Of a DNA stretch of 64,000 bases, positions 39,459 to 49,700 are shown piece after piece; position 1 is the stretch's first letter, and the number at the start of each line of letters is the position of its first letter. A program made the position numbers and the translations under genes. The notes under the pieces are model-generated. The model was not told the origin of the DNA and made no database searches. It was given only the letters and a program-made list of their open reading frames with translations. Source of the DNA: Accumulibacter sp. Its GTDB lineage: Bacteria; Pseudomonadota; Gammaproteobacteria; Burkholderiales; Rhodocyclaceae. The DNA lies in contig JAIFKU010000035.1 of the NCBI GenBank assembly GCA_020049495.1, positions 1 through 64,000 on the forward strand, in the 5' to 3' direction.

Positions 39459-39706
39459 TTTCCGTCAATACTATACAGCAATAGCCCGGAGTTGAACCAT
39501 TTCGAAATCTTCCTTGCATGCTCCGTGTCTGGTCATCCATGAAACCACAACTCAGGCCTGTTGAGAAAGCTTAGCCCACTGCCCGCCCCGGAATTCAAGG
39601 CCGCTGTCGGATTTCGGGTAAAATCGGCACAGTAAAATGGCTTTGATTCTAGCCAAACGTCCCTTCCACTGCCAAGTTTTTCTTTATTTTTTCCAGTTTT
39701 TCCCCT

Positions 39707-40549
39707 ATGCAGCCACTCACGACGCAACTCTCACCGCCCATTGTCCTGAGCTTCGCCGCCAGCGACCCCTCCGGCGGTGCCGGCATTCAGGCCGATATCA
39801 TGACCCTCTCGTCGATGGGTTGCCATGCGCTCTCGGTCATCACGGCGCTGACTGTGCAGGATACTGTCGGCATCGAAAGCGTCCTCGCCATTGATGCCGA
39901 ATGGGTCGAAGATCAGGCCCGTGCGCTACTTGAGGACATGCCGGTGGATGTGTTCAAGATCGGCCTGCTCGGCAGTGTCGAAAATATCGCGGCCATCGCC
40001 GGAATTCTCTCCGACTACCCGGACATACCCCTGGTCTTTGACCCCGTACTGGCTTCCGGACGTGGCGACGAGCTGGCCGACGACGAGATGATTTCGGCGC
40101 TCAGGGAAATGCTGCTTCCGCAAACAACCATTCTCACCCCGAATTCGCTTGAGGTGCGGCGACTGGCCGTTGCCGGCCACGAAGATGAACACGAGTTGCC
40201 GCTTGACGAGTGCGCACGCCGGCTGATTGCCCTGGGCTGTGAATATGTGTTGCTGACCGGCACGCACGAGAACACGCCGCAGGTGGTCAACGACCTTTAT
40301 GACAATGATGGGCTGGTACGCAGTGACCGCTGGGATCGCCTGCCCGGCAGCTATCACGGCTCCGGTTGTACACTGGCTTCAGCGGTCGCCGCCGGTCTGG
40401 CGTACCGGCTGGCCGTCAGTGATGCCGTGCGCGAAGCACAGGACTATGCCTGGCGGACGCTGGCCGCGGGTTTCCGGCCGGGGATGGGGCAATTCATTCC
40501 GGATCGTTTTTTCTGGGCGCGCCGGAGTGAGGAAGACAGCGATGTCTGA
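39707..40549 (+). CDS. thiD: Hydroxymethylpyrimidine/phosphomethylpyrimidine kinase
   Basis: [40 protein letters not shown]...[12 protein letters not shown]...[15 protein letters not shown]. Confidence 0.94.
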   Translation: MQPLTTQLSPPIVLSFAASDPSGGAGIQADIMTLSSMGCHALSVITALTVQDTVGIESVLAIDAEWVEDQARALLEDMPVDVFKIGLLGSVENIAAIAGILSDYPDIPLVFDPVLASGRGDELADDEMISALREMLLPQTTILTPNSLEVRRLAVAGHEDEHELPLDECARRLIALGCEYVLLTGTHENTPQVVNDLYDNDGLVRSDRWDRLPGSYHGSGCTLASAVAAGLAYRLAVSDAVREAQDYAWRTLAAGFRPGMGQFIPDRFFWARRSEEDSDV

Positions 40550-41186
40550 AGGAAATAAGCCGGCCTTGCGCGGACTATATGCCATCACCCCGGACGGCAT
40601 CGGCAGAGAGATTCTGTTCACCCGCGTCGAAGCTGCACTGCGCGGCGGGGCGAGTATTGTCCAGTATCGCGACAAGCAACGCAGCGCCATCGCGCGTGCC
40701 GAAATCGCCCGTGCGCTGAGTGCGCTATGCCGGCGTTTCGGCGCCGGCTTCATCGTCAATGACGACCTGGCGCTGGCGCTGGCCTGTGCTGCCGACGGCG
40801 TGCATCTGGGCGACGTCGATGGCGACCTGGTGGCGGCCAGACAGGCACTGGGTCCGGGCAGGCTGCTCGGAGTGTCGTGCTATGCCGATTTTGAATTGGC
40901 GCGCGCGGCGCTAGTGGCGGGTGCCGATTACGTGGCTTTCGGTGCGGTCTTCAGTTCGCCAACCAAGCCGCATGCCGTGCCGGCGCCACTTTCGCTGTTT
41001 GCCCGCTGCCGCGAAGAACTGGGCGTGCCGGCCTGCGCCATCGGCGGCATCACGGCAGACAATGCACCAGCCGTGATTGCCGCCGGCGCTGACATGATAG
41101 CCGTCATCAGCGACCTGTTTGCCGCGCCCGACATCGAGTCACGCGCTGCGGCCCTGCAACAACTTTTTGAAGGAAAACAGACGTGA
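40542..41186 (+). CDS. thiE: Thiamine-phosphate synthase
   Basis: [10 protein letters not shown]...[11 protein letters not shown]...[24 protein letters not shown]...[36 protein letters not shown] 40542 overlaps thiD. Confidence 0.94.
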   Translation: MSEGNKPALRGLYAITPDGIGREILFTRVEAALRGGASIVQYRDKQRSAIARAEIARALSALCRRFGAGFIVNDDLALALACAADGVHLGDVDGDLVAARQALGPGRLLGVSCYADFELARAALVAGADYVAFGAVFSSPTKPHAVPAPLSLFARCREELGVPACAIGGITADNAPAVIAAGADMIAVISDLFAAPDIESRAAALQQLFEGKQT

Positions 41187-42463
41187 GCCAAAGCAATCAG
41201 CAACTGTTCGAACGTGCGCAGCGCCATATTCCCGGCGGCGTCAATTCTCCGGTACGAGCTTTCCGCTCGGTCGGCGGCACCCCGCGTTTCATCACCCGGG
41301 GCAGCGGCGCACGCATCACCGATGCGGATGGCCAATGCTTCCTCGACTACGTCGGTTCCTGGGGGCCGCTGATCCTCGGGCACGCCCATCCGGAAGTCGT
41401 TGCTGCCGTCCAGGAGGCCGCCGCGCACGGCTTGTCTTTCGGTGCGCCGACCGAGCGTGAAGTGGATATGGCCGATCTGCTGTGCGACCTGCTGCCCTCG
41501 CTCGACATGGTACGCCTCGTCAGTTCGGGCACCGAGGCGACGATGAGCGCCATCCGTCTGGCGCGCGGCCATACCGGGCGCGACATGCTGGTCAAGTTCG
41601 AGGGCTGTTATCACGGTCACAGTGACAGCCTGCTGGTGAAGGCCGGATCGGGCCTGCTGACCTTTGGCAATCCCAGTTCGGCGGGGGTTCCGGCCGATCT
41701 GGCCAAACACACCCTGGTGCTCGACTACAACGATGTCGCGCAGCTTGAAACTGCGTTTGCCGGACACGGTGCGCGCATTGCGGCGGTGATCGTCGAGCCG
41801 GTGGTCGGCAACATGAACCTGATTGCGCCGCAGCAGGAATTCCTTCAGGCCATGCGCGACCTGTGCACGACGCATGGCGCGGTGCTGATTTTCGACGAAG
41901 TGATGACCGGTTTCCGCGTCGGTCTGCACTGCGCGCAGGGTTACTACGACATCACCCCGGATCTGACCACGCTCGGCAAGGTGATCGGCGGCGGCATGCC
42001 GCTCGGCGCCTTCGGCGGCAGGCGCGAGATCATGGAGAAGATCGCACCGCTCGGCCCGGTCTATCAGGCCGGAACGCTATCGGGCAATCCGCTGGCCGTG
42101 GCCGCCGGGCTGGCGACGCTGAAGCTAGTACAGCAGCCCGGCTTCTATGCCGCGCTGACGCAAAAAGCCACGGCGCTTTGCGACGGGCTGGCCACCGCCG
42201 CGCACAAACACGGCGTGGCATTTTCCGCGCAAGCGGTCGGCGGCATGTTCGGACTCTATTTCCGGTCTGCCTGTCCGCACAGCTACGCCGAAGTCATGGA
42301 CTGCGACAAGCTGGCGTTCAACCGCTTTTTCCACGCCATGCTCGCTGCCGGCCACTACTTTGCACCGTCGGCCTTCGAAGCCGGCTTCGTTTCATCCGCA
42401 CACAGCGATGCCGACATTGCCGAAACCGTCGCGGCGGCCGAGGCCTGCTTCAGGAACTTGTAA
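41183..42463 (+). CDS. hemL: Glutamate-1-semialdehyde 2,1-aminomutase
   Basis: [22 protein letters not shown]...[19 protein letters not shown]...[13 protein letters not shown]...[18 protein letters not shown]. Confidence 0.96.
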   Translation: MSQSNQQLFERAQRHIPGGVNSPVRAFRSVGGTPRFITRGSGARITDADGQCFLDYVGSWGPLILGHAHPEVVAAVQEAAAHGLSFGAPTEREVDMADLLCDLLPSLDMVRLVSSGTEATMSAIRLARGHTGRDMLVKFEGCYHGHSDSLLVKAGSGLLTFGNPSSAGVPADLAKHTLVLDYNDVAQLETAFAGHGARIAAVIVEPVVGNMNLIAPQQEFLQAMRDLCTTHGAVLIFDEVMTGFRVGLHCAQGYYDITPDLTTLGKVIGGGMPLGAFGGRREIMEKIAPLGPVYQAGTLSGNPLAVAAGLATLKLVQQPGFYAALTQKATALCDGLATAAHKHGVAFSAQAVGGMFGLYFRSACPHSYAEVMDCDKLAFNRFFHAMLAAGHYFAPSAFEAGFVSSAHSDADIAETVAAAEACFRNL

Positions 42464-42634
42464 TCAGTGCATCACCCATGTTCGCGCAGGCAAGGTTCCA
42501 CCGCGGAGAGGAAAATGCGCAGCACTTTGCCTTGCAGGGCTGCGTCGCGCTGAAGAAAGAAGCGCAGCCGCATGGACGCCACAAGCACCTGTTGACACAC
42601 TCGTAGCGACGGAAAGACGGATCGACCAGATGGC

Positions 42635-42918
42635 TTACTTTGCTGCAGGTGCAGCGACTGCGGGTGCGCCTGCGGCTGAGGCTGAGGCTGAGGCTGAGAC
42701 TGCTGCACCAGCGGCTTTAGGCGCGGCCACTTTGGTTGTCTTGGCTTTTTTTGTGCTTTCCATTTGTACACTAGCAGCAGGTGCACTAGCCCTAGGATTA
42801 GTACCACCTTCTGGCTGAGGAGGTGTGGAAGGTGCGGTTGCGTCGGCAGCAGCTATAGCGGAGACTGTCACGACAGCAAAAGCAGATGCAATCAGAGCAG
42901 ACAGAATCTTTCTCATGA
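42635..42918 (-). CDS. Small secreted Ala-rich protein with repeat tract
   Basis: MRKILSALIASAFAVVTVSAIAAADATAPSTPP (signal-peptide-like), then low-complexity Ala/Ser/Lys tail including ASASASA encoded by hexanucleotide repeats. Confidence 0.6.
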
Positions 42919-43579
42919 TGAATCCCTTATAAAGGTGGTTGGAGTTTTGCGGCACCATTGGGGTATTGAGTACATTAACGTGGGGTAGGATAGGGAAACC
43001 AACAGGCCCTCGAAAAGTATAGTTGACGCTTGGAACGTCCGCTCCCTGGTTTAGGGCTGGCAATCGTCGCGACTTGCAGAAAGGGCTGCCGAATAGCGTT
43101 TCAAGCACAGTCTGAAGTGTGGCCATGGGGAAGCAATGGACAGAGGGGCGCCCTTTCAGAATACGATTTTTGCGATTCTCGTTGCACGGATCATATTATT
43201 CATTCACAAAACACACCAGTCGGTTGCACTGCATTACCGACGCCGAGCCGGAAACATTGAATGTCTCTTCAGGGTCGTCAGTACGTATTGACACATCTTG
43301 AAAGCTGCTACTGGGCTGGAGTACAGTGGCATTCGTCGCTTACTCGTAGAAGCTTGGCTGACTGGTCTGAATTCATTTTCGGACACAGACCAGAAACTGT
43401 ACCGACCGGTAGCTGTGCCAATCTCCCCGTTGTCGGACTCAATCCTTTAGGGTCAGTTTGCATAGAAAAATTGGAGACCGATCTTCCGTAAACAAAAGCC
43501 GCATATTTTCGAGGCATGAATTTCCACTAAGGAACTGTTTTCCCGTAAGGTCAGCTCCTCGTAAATTACGATATCAACT

Positions 43580-45163
43580 CTATAGCCCGGCGCAGATCCC
43601 GTCGGCCCGTGGGTCGGTCGCACCCTCGATATTTCCATTGGCATGGAATGCCAGAGACCCGGCATGCCCCATCATGTCTTCGTAGGATCCGACCACCTGC
43701 ACATCGTGCCCGGCTTGCTCAAGCTGTTGAACCAACTCGGACGAAAAACGCGATTCGACTTTCAGGTTGGCGGAATTCTCACCCCAGGTTCGCCCAAGAA
43801 GCCAGCGTGGAGCGGTGATAGCGGCCTGCATATTTTGTCCGTACAGCACATGACGTGTGAAGAAAGCAGCCTGAGTCTGGGGCTGCCCCTCGCCCCCCAT
43901 GGTTCCATAGGCCAGTGTTCGGCCATCATTCAGCCTGGCCAATGCGGGATTGAGGGTATGAAATGGCAGGGTGCGAGGCTGCAGTGCATTCGGGCCGTCG
44001 TACAGGGTGAAGCTCGATCCCCGGTTTTGCCAATTGACACCACTCTCCTTGAGCACAATTCCACTACCGAACTCCCAGTAGATGCTTTGAATATAACTGA
44101 CTACCCGTCCGCTCCGGTCGGCAGCACCCATCCAGATGGTATCGCCCGGTTTGGCCGTTTCCGGCCACGGGGCAGCGTGCTGGACATCGATAGCGCGTAC
44201 TTCCGTATCGAGTGAGGCCTGCGAAAGAAAGGACTGTGGAGCGACGGTCATCCGCGCCGGATCGCCAACATGCGCATTGCGCCAGCGAAAGGCGCGTTTG
44301 GTTGCCTCAACGAGCCCGTGGATATGCGAGAATGACTCAGCCTGTGGAGCATGGTATCGATCAAAGAGCCCGAGTATGGCCAGCGAACTCACGCCTTGTG
44401 TAGGCGGCGGATGGTTATAGACCCGGCCGGCCGAAAGATCAACGGACAAGGGCGTTACGATCGCCGCGCGATAGTGCTCCAGATCGTCAAGTCGCAGCGG
44501 ACTTCCTGCTTTTTCCAGATCGCACGCCATGCTTCGGGCAACATCGCCACGGTAGAAATCATCAAGTCCCTTGCGTGCCAGTTGCTCCAGCGTACTGGCC
44601 AGACGTGGAAAAGTCTGCAAAGTGCCGAGTTCCGGCAGGCCGCTGGCCGCAAAGGTTTCGGCAAAACCGGAAACGGCAGCAAGTTCAGACCATTTCGCAC
44701 GGATCAGTGCTACTTGGGAACAAGTGATCGGCACACCTTCGCGGGCATGATGGATTGCACCTTCGAGCAAGCGTGACAGGGGCAAAGCAGTCCCCCAGCG
44801 AGTTGCCACTTCCAGTGCGGCAGCCCACCCGCCAATGGCTCCGGCAACGGTCAGCGCAGCACGCGGGCCACGCGTGGGAATAGCCGTATCGCCATGTTCG
44901 CGATAATAACCCGGCATGGCCAATCCGGCAGAAGCTCCACACGCACGAATGGCGACCGGTTCGCACCCCGGTTCGGCAATCAGCCAGAAACCGTCGCCAC
45001 CGATACTGTTCATGTGCGGGTACACTGCCGCGATGGCGGCTGCAGCCGCCACCATGGCTTCCACGGCATTACCCCCATCGCGCAGAATGGCCGCACCGGC
45101 CTGCGCTGCCAGGTGATGGGGAGCAGTCACCATACCGCCGCGACAGGTCAGGGAATGCAGCAT
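43580..45163 (-). CDS. Gamma-glutamyltransferase-family Ntn-hydrolase, HpxW (oxamate amidohydrolase)-like
   Basis: GGT fold signatures (GGNAVEAMVAAAAAIAAVYPHMNSIGGDGFWLIAEPG; GDTIWMGAADRSGRVVSYIQSIYWEFGSGIV; MGGEGQPQTQ). The GDT(I)WMG + SYIQSIY.EFGSG pattern is closer to HpxW than to classical GGT. Confidence 0.85.
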   Translation of the reverse strand: MLHSLTCRGGMVTAPHHLAAQAGAAILRDGGNAVEAMVAAAAAIAAVYPHMNSIGGDGFWLIAEPGCEPVAIRACGASAGLAMPGYYREHGDTAIPTRGPRAALTVAGAIGGWAAALEVATRWGTALPLSRLLEGAIHHAREGVPITCSQVALIRAKWSELAAVSGFAETFAASGLPELGTLQTFPRLASTLEQLARKGLDDFYRGDVARSMACDLEKAGSPLRLDDLEHYRAAIVTPLSVDLSAGRVYNHPPPTQGVSSLAILGLFDRYHAPQAESFSHIHGLVEATKRAFRWRNAHVGDPARMTVAPQSFLSQASLDTEVRAIDVQHAAPWPETAKPGDTIWMGAADRSGRVVSYIQSIYWEFGSGIVLKESGVNWQNRGSSFTLYDGPNALQPRTLPFHTLNPALARLNDGRTLAYGTMGGEGQPQTQAAFFTRHVLYGQNMQAAITAPRWLLGRTWGENSANLKVESRFSSELVQQLEQAGHDVQVVGSYEDMMGHAGSLAFHANGNIEGATDPRADGICAGL

Positions 45164-45164
45164 G

Positions 45165-46013
45165 TCAGCTTCCGAATGCGCTGAAAAACATCTTGGTTGA
45201 CGTCATCAGCAGGAAACAGGCGAAAAGTTTCCTGAGCAAGGACTGATCAATGGAGTGGGCAATGCGAACGCCTCGCTTAACCATGAGCATTGAACTTGGC
45301 ACGATCATGGCCACCCCGATCAGACTGCAATAACCCAGACTCAAAGGCGGAAGCAATGGGTTCCCCCAGCCGGTGATCATGAACCCCAGCAGACCGGGAA
45401 TCCCGATCAGAATGCCGATGGCCGCACCCGTACCGACGGCACGCCGCATCTCGATATTGAACAGATTCATCAGCGGAACCGACAACGTCCCTCCGCCAAT
45501 GCCCATCAAGACCGAAAACCATCCGATGAACAGGCCAATGGGGGTGCACAGCAAAAAGGTCTGCGTCAGATCTTTGTGAATAACCCAGCTATCTCGCCGA
45601 AAAGCCATGTAGAACGCCACCAGAAGCGCCAGCGAGGCGAAGATCATGATCAACAGCAGGCCGGATGCCTTGCCTCCAAAAATGCTCCCGCCAATGACCC
45701 CGATGATGACCGGCGGACCCAGCTTGCGCAACAGATCGAAGTCAAGCGATCCCTTGGCGTGGTGCGAGCGTGCCGAGGTGATGGCATTCGGAATCACGGT
45801 GGCCAGCGACGTCCCGACGGCAAGGTGCATGCGTATTTCTTCGGCCACACCAAGCGCAGGAAACAGGAGATACAGAATCGGCACGACGATGATGCCGCCA
45901 CCCACACCCAGCAGGCCGGCGAGAAATCCGGAAAGGCAGCCGGTCAGCGCCAGCGCCAGAGCAAACAACGCCAACTGGGATAGATCAAGATTTGCCATAG
46001 ACTTAGCTTTCAA
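45165..46013 (-). CDS. TauE/SafE family permease
   Basis: GFLAGLLGVGGGIIVVPILYLLFPALG...GWFSVLMGIGGGTLSVPLMNLFN duplicated TauE signatures; alternative start at 45998. Confidence 0.9.
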   Translation of the reverse strand: MKAKSMANLDLSQLALFALALALTGCLSGFLAGLLGVGGGIIVVPILYLLFPALGVAEEIRMHLAVGTSLATVIPNAITSARSHHAKGSLDFDLLRKLGPPVIIGVIGGSIFGGKASGLLLIMIFASLALLVAFYMAFRRDSWVIHKDLTQTFLLCTPIGLFIGWFSVLMGIGGGTLSVPLMNLFNIEMRRAVGTGAAIGILIGIPGLLGFMITGWGNPLLPPLSLGYCSLIGVAMIVPSSMLMVKRGVRIAHSIDQSLLRKLFACFLLMTSTKMFFSAFGS

Positions 46014-46150
46014 TCCTTCAATAAGTAAACATGGGCTGTAACGATTCCCAAGCGTGATTCAAGTCTGAAATACAACAGCGTTATGACGTGTGTAACTGTT
46101 TCATAAATGCCTCGGGCAGTGTTTTGAACCCAAGGCATTATCTGGCATGA

Positions 46151-48730
46151 TCAGTGTTCTCCAAGATAGGCCTTAGCCAGTGCAGGATTACTGACGATTT
46201 CACAGGTCGTGCCGTGCGCCGCGACACACCCGCTTTCAAAGACATAGGCTTCGTCAGCCAGCGCCAGCGCGAGGGCGGCCATCTGATCGACAACGACCAG
46301 AGTCATACCCTCATCACGTAAATTCCGGAGCGCCTGAAACAGTTCTACGATGATTTTTGGCGCCAGGCCGAGTGACGGTTCGTCGAGGATCAATACGCGA
46401 GGTCTAGACATCAGCGCCCGGGCAATGGCCAGCATCTGTTGCTCCCCGCCGGACAACAGGCCGGCGCGTTGATGCAGACGCTCGCGCAGACGCGGGAACC
46501 GTTTCAGCATATCCTCTACCCGCGCTTCACGCCCTTCCGGACTTAGGAAAGCACCCAGACGGATGTTATCGAGCACGCTCAGTTCAGGGAAAACCTGGCG
46601 CCCCTCCGGAACCAGCACTAGACCGAGACTGACGATCTGTTCAGTGCTCATGTCTGAAATTTCGCTGCCCGCGAGATGGATGCTGCCCTGTACCGGTCGA
46701 TGCAGGCCGATCAAGCTGCGCATCAGAGTGGTTTTCCCGGCGCCATTGGCGCCAAGCAGCGCGACCGTATGACCGCTAAGGACAGACAGAGCGATCTCGT
46801 GCAGCACCGGTTCGGCCCCGTATCCCGTTGTCAATCCATCCACCGCGAGAACTACCGGGGCACTATCCGTCACTCTCGCCAATGAACGCTCATCCAGTGC
46901 AGTAGAGACCACTTCTCCGAGATAGGCTTTTTTCACTTCCGGGTTGTTCTGTACCTCGGCGGGCGTACCGCTGGCCAGGAATTCTCCAGCATCGATGACC
47001 ACCACGTGGTCGGACACTTCCATGACCAGCGCCATATCATGCTCGACCAGCACAACACCAATACCGGCATTGGCGATACGTCGCAGCAATACTGCCAGAC
47101 ACGCCTTGTCTTCACGTGACAGGCCGGCTGCCGGTTCGTCGAGCAGCAGAACGTCGGGATCGGTCGCCATTCCGCGCGCGATTTCCACCAGACGGCGATC
47201 AACGTGTGCCAATCCACTGGCTGGCTGTTTCAGGCGCCCTTCAAAACCACACCAGCGCAGCAGACGCGCAGCACGCCAGCGTGCTTTCTGCGAGCGCACC
47301 TGATAGTCGCTCAACAAAGCCCCCAGTTCACCGCGCGGCAAAGCCAGCGCCACATTATCAAGGACGCTCAAACTGCCAAAAAGCTGGGATGTCTGATAAG
47401 TCCGCGCGATTCCCAAGCGTGCGATCGAAAAGGCACTTTTCCCCTGCAATGCCACATCGTCGATTGAGATACGACCTTCGCTCGGAATGTAGAACCCGCT
47501 GAGCATGTTGATGACCGTGCTCTTGCCCGCGCCATTGGGCCCGATCAAACTGGTGATCGCGGCCGGCCGGACCGTAAAACTCAGGTCGGTCACCGCGCGC
47601 ACACCACCGAAATGCATGCTGAGTGCATCAGCACGAAGCGTCCGGCGTATGCGCCTTTCCAGATCAGGAACCGGCACGACATGTTCGAAAGACTCCGGGG
47701 TTCCGGTCAAGCGCCGGACAACAATGCTCCACAACTGCGTCAGCAAGCCAACGACACCATTGGGTGCCGACCACAGAACAACCAGAAGCAACACACCAAA
47801 AATCAATAGCCGCACATCTTCAAAACGAGCCAGCAGTTCGGGAAGAACCCCGACAATGATCGCACCCAGAACAGGGCCGAGCAAGGTTCCTGCCCCGCCA
47901 ATCATGACCACCAGCACAAACAGGATCGACTGGATAAATCCAAAACTGCTCGGCGTCACAAACCCGGACAACGGCGCATACAGTCCGCCGGCAAGGCCGG
48001 CAAGCATTGCCGAGACGACAAAGGCAACGGATTTAATGGCCAGCGGATTCAAGCCGATCGACTCTGAGGCAATCTCGCCATCTCGTACCGCCCTCAATGC
48101 TGCACCCCAGTTTCCGCGCGACAGCAGCGCATAAGCCAGCAGTGCCATCGCCGTAGCCACAATGGCAATCACCGCTATGGCCCGCTCGCCTTTGAGCAAT
48201 TCGCCCAGCGACGGTCCGACAATCCCCATGATGCCGTTCTGACCGCCGGTGATGCTGCTCATTTCGACCGTACTGTGCTCGACGATGAAGCCGAAGGCGA
48301 TAGTAACCATCGCCAGGTAAGGGCCTTTTACCCTCAACGAAGGAACAGCCAGCAAGGCACCGATCGCTGCGCATACTACGGCGGCCAGAGGCCATGCGCC
48401 CCAGAATCCGAAACCGGCGCGGGTCGTCAGAATGGCTACGACATACGCTCCGATGGCGTAAAAACCGACGTGCCCGAAAGAGACCTGTCCGCTCAAACCC
48501 ATCAGGATATTGAGCCCGATGCCAATCATGGCCAGCAAGGCGACATTGGCAAGAACAAAAACGTAGTAATTATTCAACAGCCCGGCCAGAGCGAGCAATC
48601 CGGCCAGGATGACCAGAGCCAGAGCAAGCTGCCAAGGACGCATCAATCCGGGCTGTACGGAAATAACCGGCTTCGCCTCTGATATGAATGCGGCCGCCTG
48701 GAGCGGGCTATCAGGATTCATGTCATTCAT
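46151..48730 (-). CDS. Three-domain HAAT ABC transporter subunit: LivM permease + LivG ATPase + LivF ATPase in one polypeptide (859 aa)
   Basis: ATG 48730 (MNDMNPDSPL). LivM: GLNILMGLSGQVSFGHVGFYAIGAY; LivG: SLIGPNGAGKSTVINMLSGFY...LLLDEPAAGLS; LivF: ALLGANGAGKTTLMRSLIG...LSGGEQQMLAIARALMSRPRVLILDEPSLGLAP. No stop codon between domains. Confidence 0.92.
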   Translation of the reverse strand: MNDMNPDSPLQAAAFISEAKPVISVQPGLMRPWQLALALVILAGLLALAGLLNNYYVFVLANVALLAMIGIGLNILMGLSGQVSFGHVGFYAIGAYVVAILTTRAGFGFWGAWPLAAVVCAAIGALLAVPSLRVKGPYLAMVTIAFGFIVEHSTVEMSSITGGQNGIMGIVGPSLGELLKGERAIAVIAIVATAMALLAYALLSRGNWGAALRAVRDGEIASESIGLNPLAIKSVAFVVSAMLAGLAGGLYAPLSGFVTPSSFGFIQSILFVLVVMIGGAGTLLGPVLGAIIVGVLPELLARFEDVRLLIFGVLLLVVLWSAPNGVVGLLTQLWSIVVRRLTGTPESFEHVVPVPDLERRIRRTLRADALSMHFGGVRAVTDLSFTVRPAAITSLIGPNGAGKSTVINMLSGFYIPSEGRISIDDVALQGKSAFSIARLGIARTYQTSQLFGSLSVLDNVALALPRGELGALLSDYQVRSQKARWRAARLLRWCGFEGRLKQPASGLAHVDRRLVEIARGMATDPDVLLLDEPAAGLSREDKACLAVLLRRIANAGIGVVLVEHDMALVMEVSDHVVVIDAGEFLASGTPAEVQNNPEVKKAYLGEVVSTALDERSLARVTDSAPVVLAVDGLTTGYGAEPVLHEIALSVLSGHTVALLGANGAGKTTLMRSLIGLHRPVQGSIHLAGSEISDMSTEQIVSLGLVLVPEGRQVFPELSVLDNIRLGAFLSPEGREARVEDMLKRFPRLRERLHQRAGLLSGGEQQMLAIARALMSRPRVLILDEPSLGLAPKIIVELFQALRNLRDEGMTLVVVDQMAALALALADEAYVFESGCVAAHGTTCEIVSNPALAKAYLGEH

Positions 48731-49605
48731 ACCTTGCGTACCTGAGCACGTCCAAAAAGCCCGTTCGGGCGCACCGCCAAGGCCACTATGACCACAGAAA
48801 AACTGATGATCTGGGTATAGCCGGAACCCAGCGTCGCCGCGATCACCGCTTCCATCAGTCCAAACAGAAGTCCGGCAACGATCACCCCCCAGGCACTGCC
48901 AATTCCGCCAAGGATGGCGACAGCAAACGCCTTGAGACCGAATACCGTGCCCATTTCGGAATGCACGTTCACCAGCGGCGCAATCAATGCTCCGGCCACG
49001 CCTGCAAATACGGCGGATAAGGCAAATGCACCGGCCACAATGCGACGTACCGGGATTCCCATCAAGCGTGAGGCGTCGCGGTTCTGCACCACCGCCAGCA
49101 TCGCCGTGCCCCAGCGGGTACGCCGTGAAAGATAGTGAACGCCTGCCGCCAGACATAAACCGACGACGGGAATGATGATCTGCAGGGGATAAACCCCGAG
49201 TCCGAGACCGCCAATTTCCAGCGGTGTTTGCGCTAGTGGGGAATGCAGGCTGCGCGGTTCCTTGCCAAAGGTAAACATCACCACGTTGTCGAGCACGATC
49301 CCCATCGCCACCGTGGCCATCAGCCAAGCGTCTGAACCACGCTTGACGAACGGGCGGACAGCGAGTGCCTCAACCAGCAAGCCATATGCCGCGCACAATA
49401 GCAGCGCCAGCATGATCGCCAGCCCTATCGGCCAGCCGAGGGTCTGTGCGAAAGCAAAGGTCAACACGGCCCCAAGCATCATCGAACTGCCCTGCGCGAA
49501 ATTCACGGTACCCGAGACCGCATAGGTAACGTGAAAGCCGAGGGCCATCAGTCCGTACATGCTGCCCAGCCCCAAGCCACTGATCAGCGCGGAAAGCACC
49601 AGCAT
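48727..49605 (-). CDS. LivH-type ABC permease
   Basis: GLGLGSMYGLMALGFHVTYAVSGTVNFAQGSSMMLGAVL...FGLKAFAVAILGGIGSAWGVIVAGLLFGLMEA; stop overlaps the LivMGF start (ATGA). Confidence 0.92.
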   Translation of the reverse strand: MLVLSALISGLGLGSMYGLMALGFHVTYAVSGTVNFAQGSSMMLGAVLTFAFAQTLGWPIGLAIMLALLLCAAYGLLVEALAVRPFVKRGSDAWLMATVAMGIVLDNVVMFTFGKEPRSLHSPLAQTPLEIGGLGLGVYPLQIIIPVVGLCLAAGVHYLSRRTRWGTAMLAVVQNRDASRLMGIPVRRIVAGAFALSAVFAGVAGALIAPLVNVHSEMGTVFGLKAFAVAILGGIGSAWGVIVAGLLFGLMEAVIAATLGSGYTQIISFSVVIVALAVRPNGLFGRAQVRKV

Positions 49606-49700
49606 CAGGATCGCCTTTTACAAAGATAAGGTTGGAAAATGGGCAGCACCGGTAACCAGCTTGCGCTCGATACTGCCCACATATCTTCAGAAGTCGCTTT

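Noticed and set aside
39540-39706. Possible TPP (thi-box) riboswitch before thiD
   Set aside because: Looked for CTGAGA and the conserved TPP core; only a short ctca...tgag hairpin is present.
48731-49327. 5' part of ORF 46151..49327 as an N-terminal extension of the ABC fusion
   Set aside because: R/G-rich out-of-frame reading of livH; the real start MNDMNPDSPL is at 48730.
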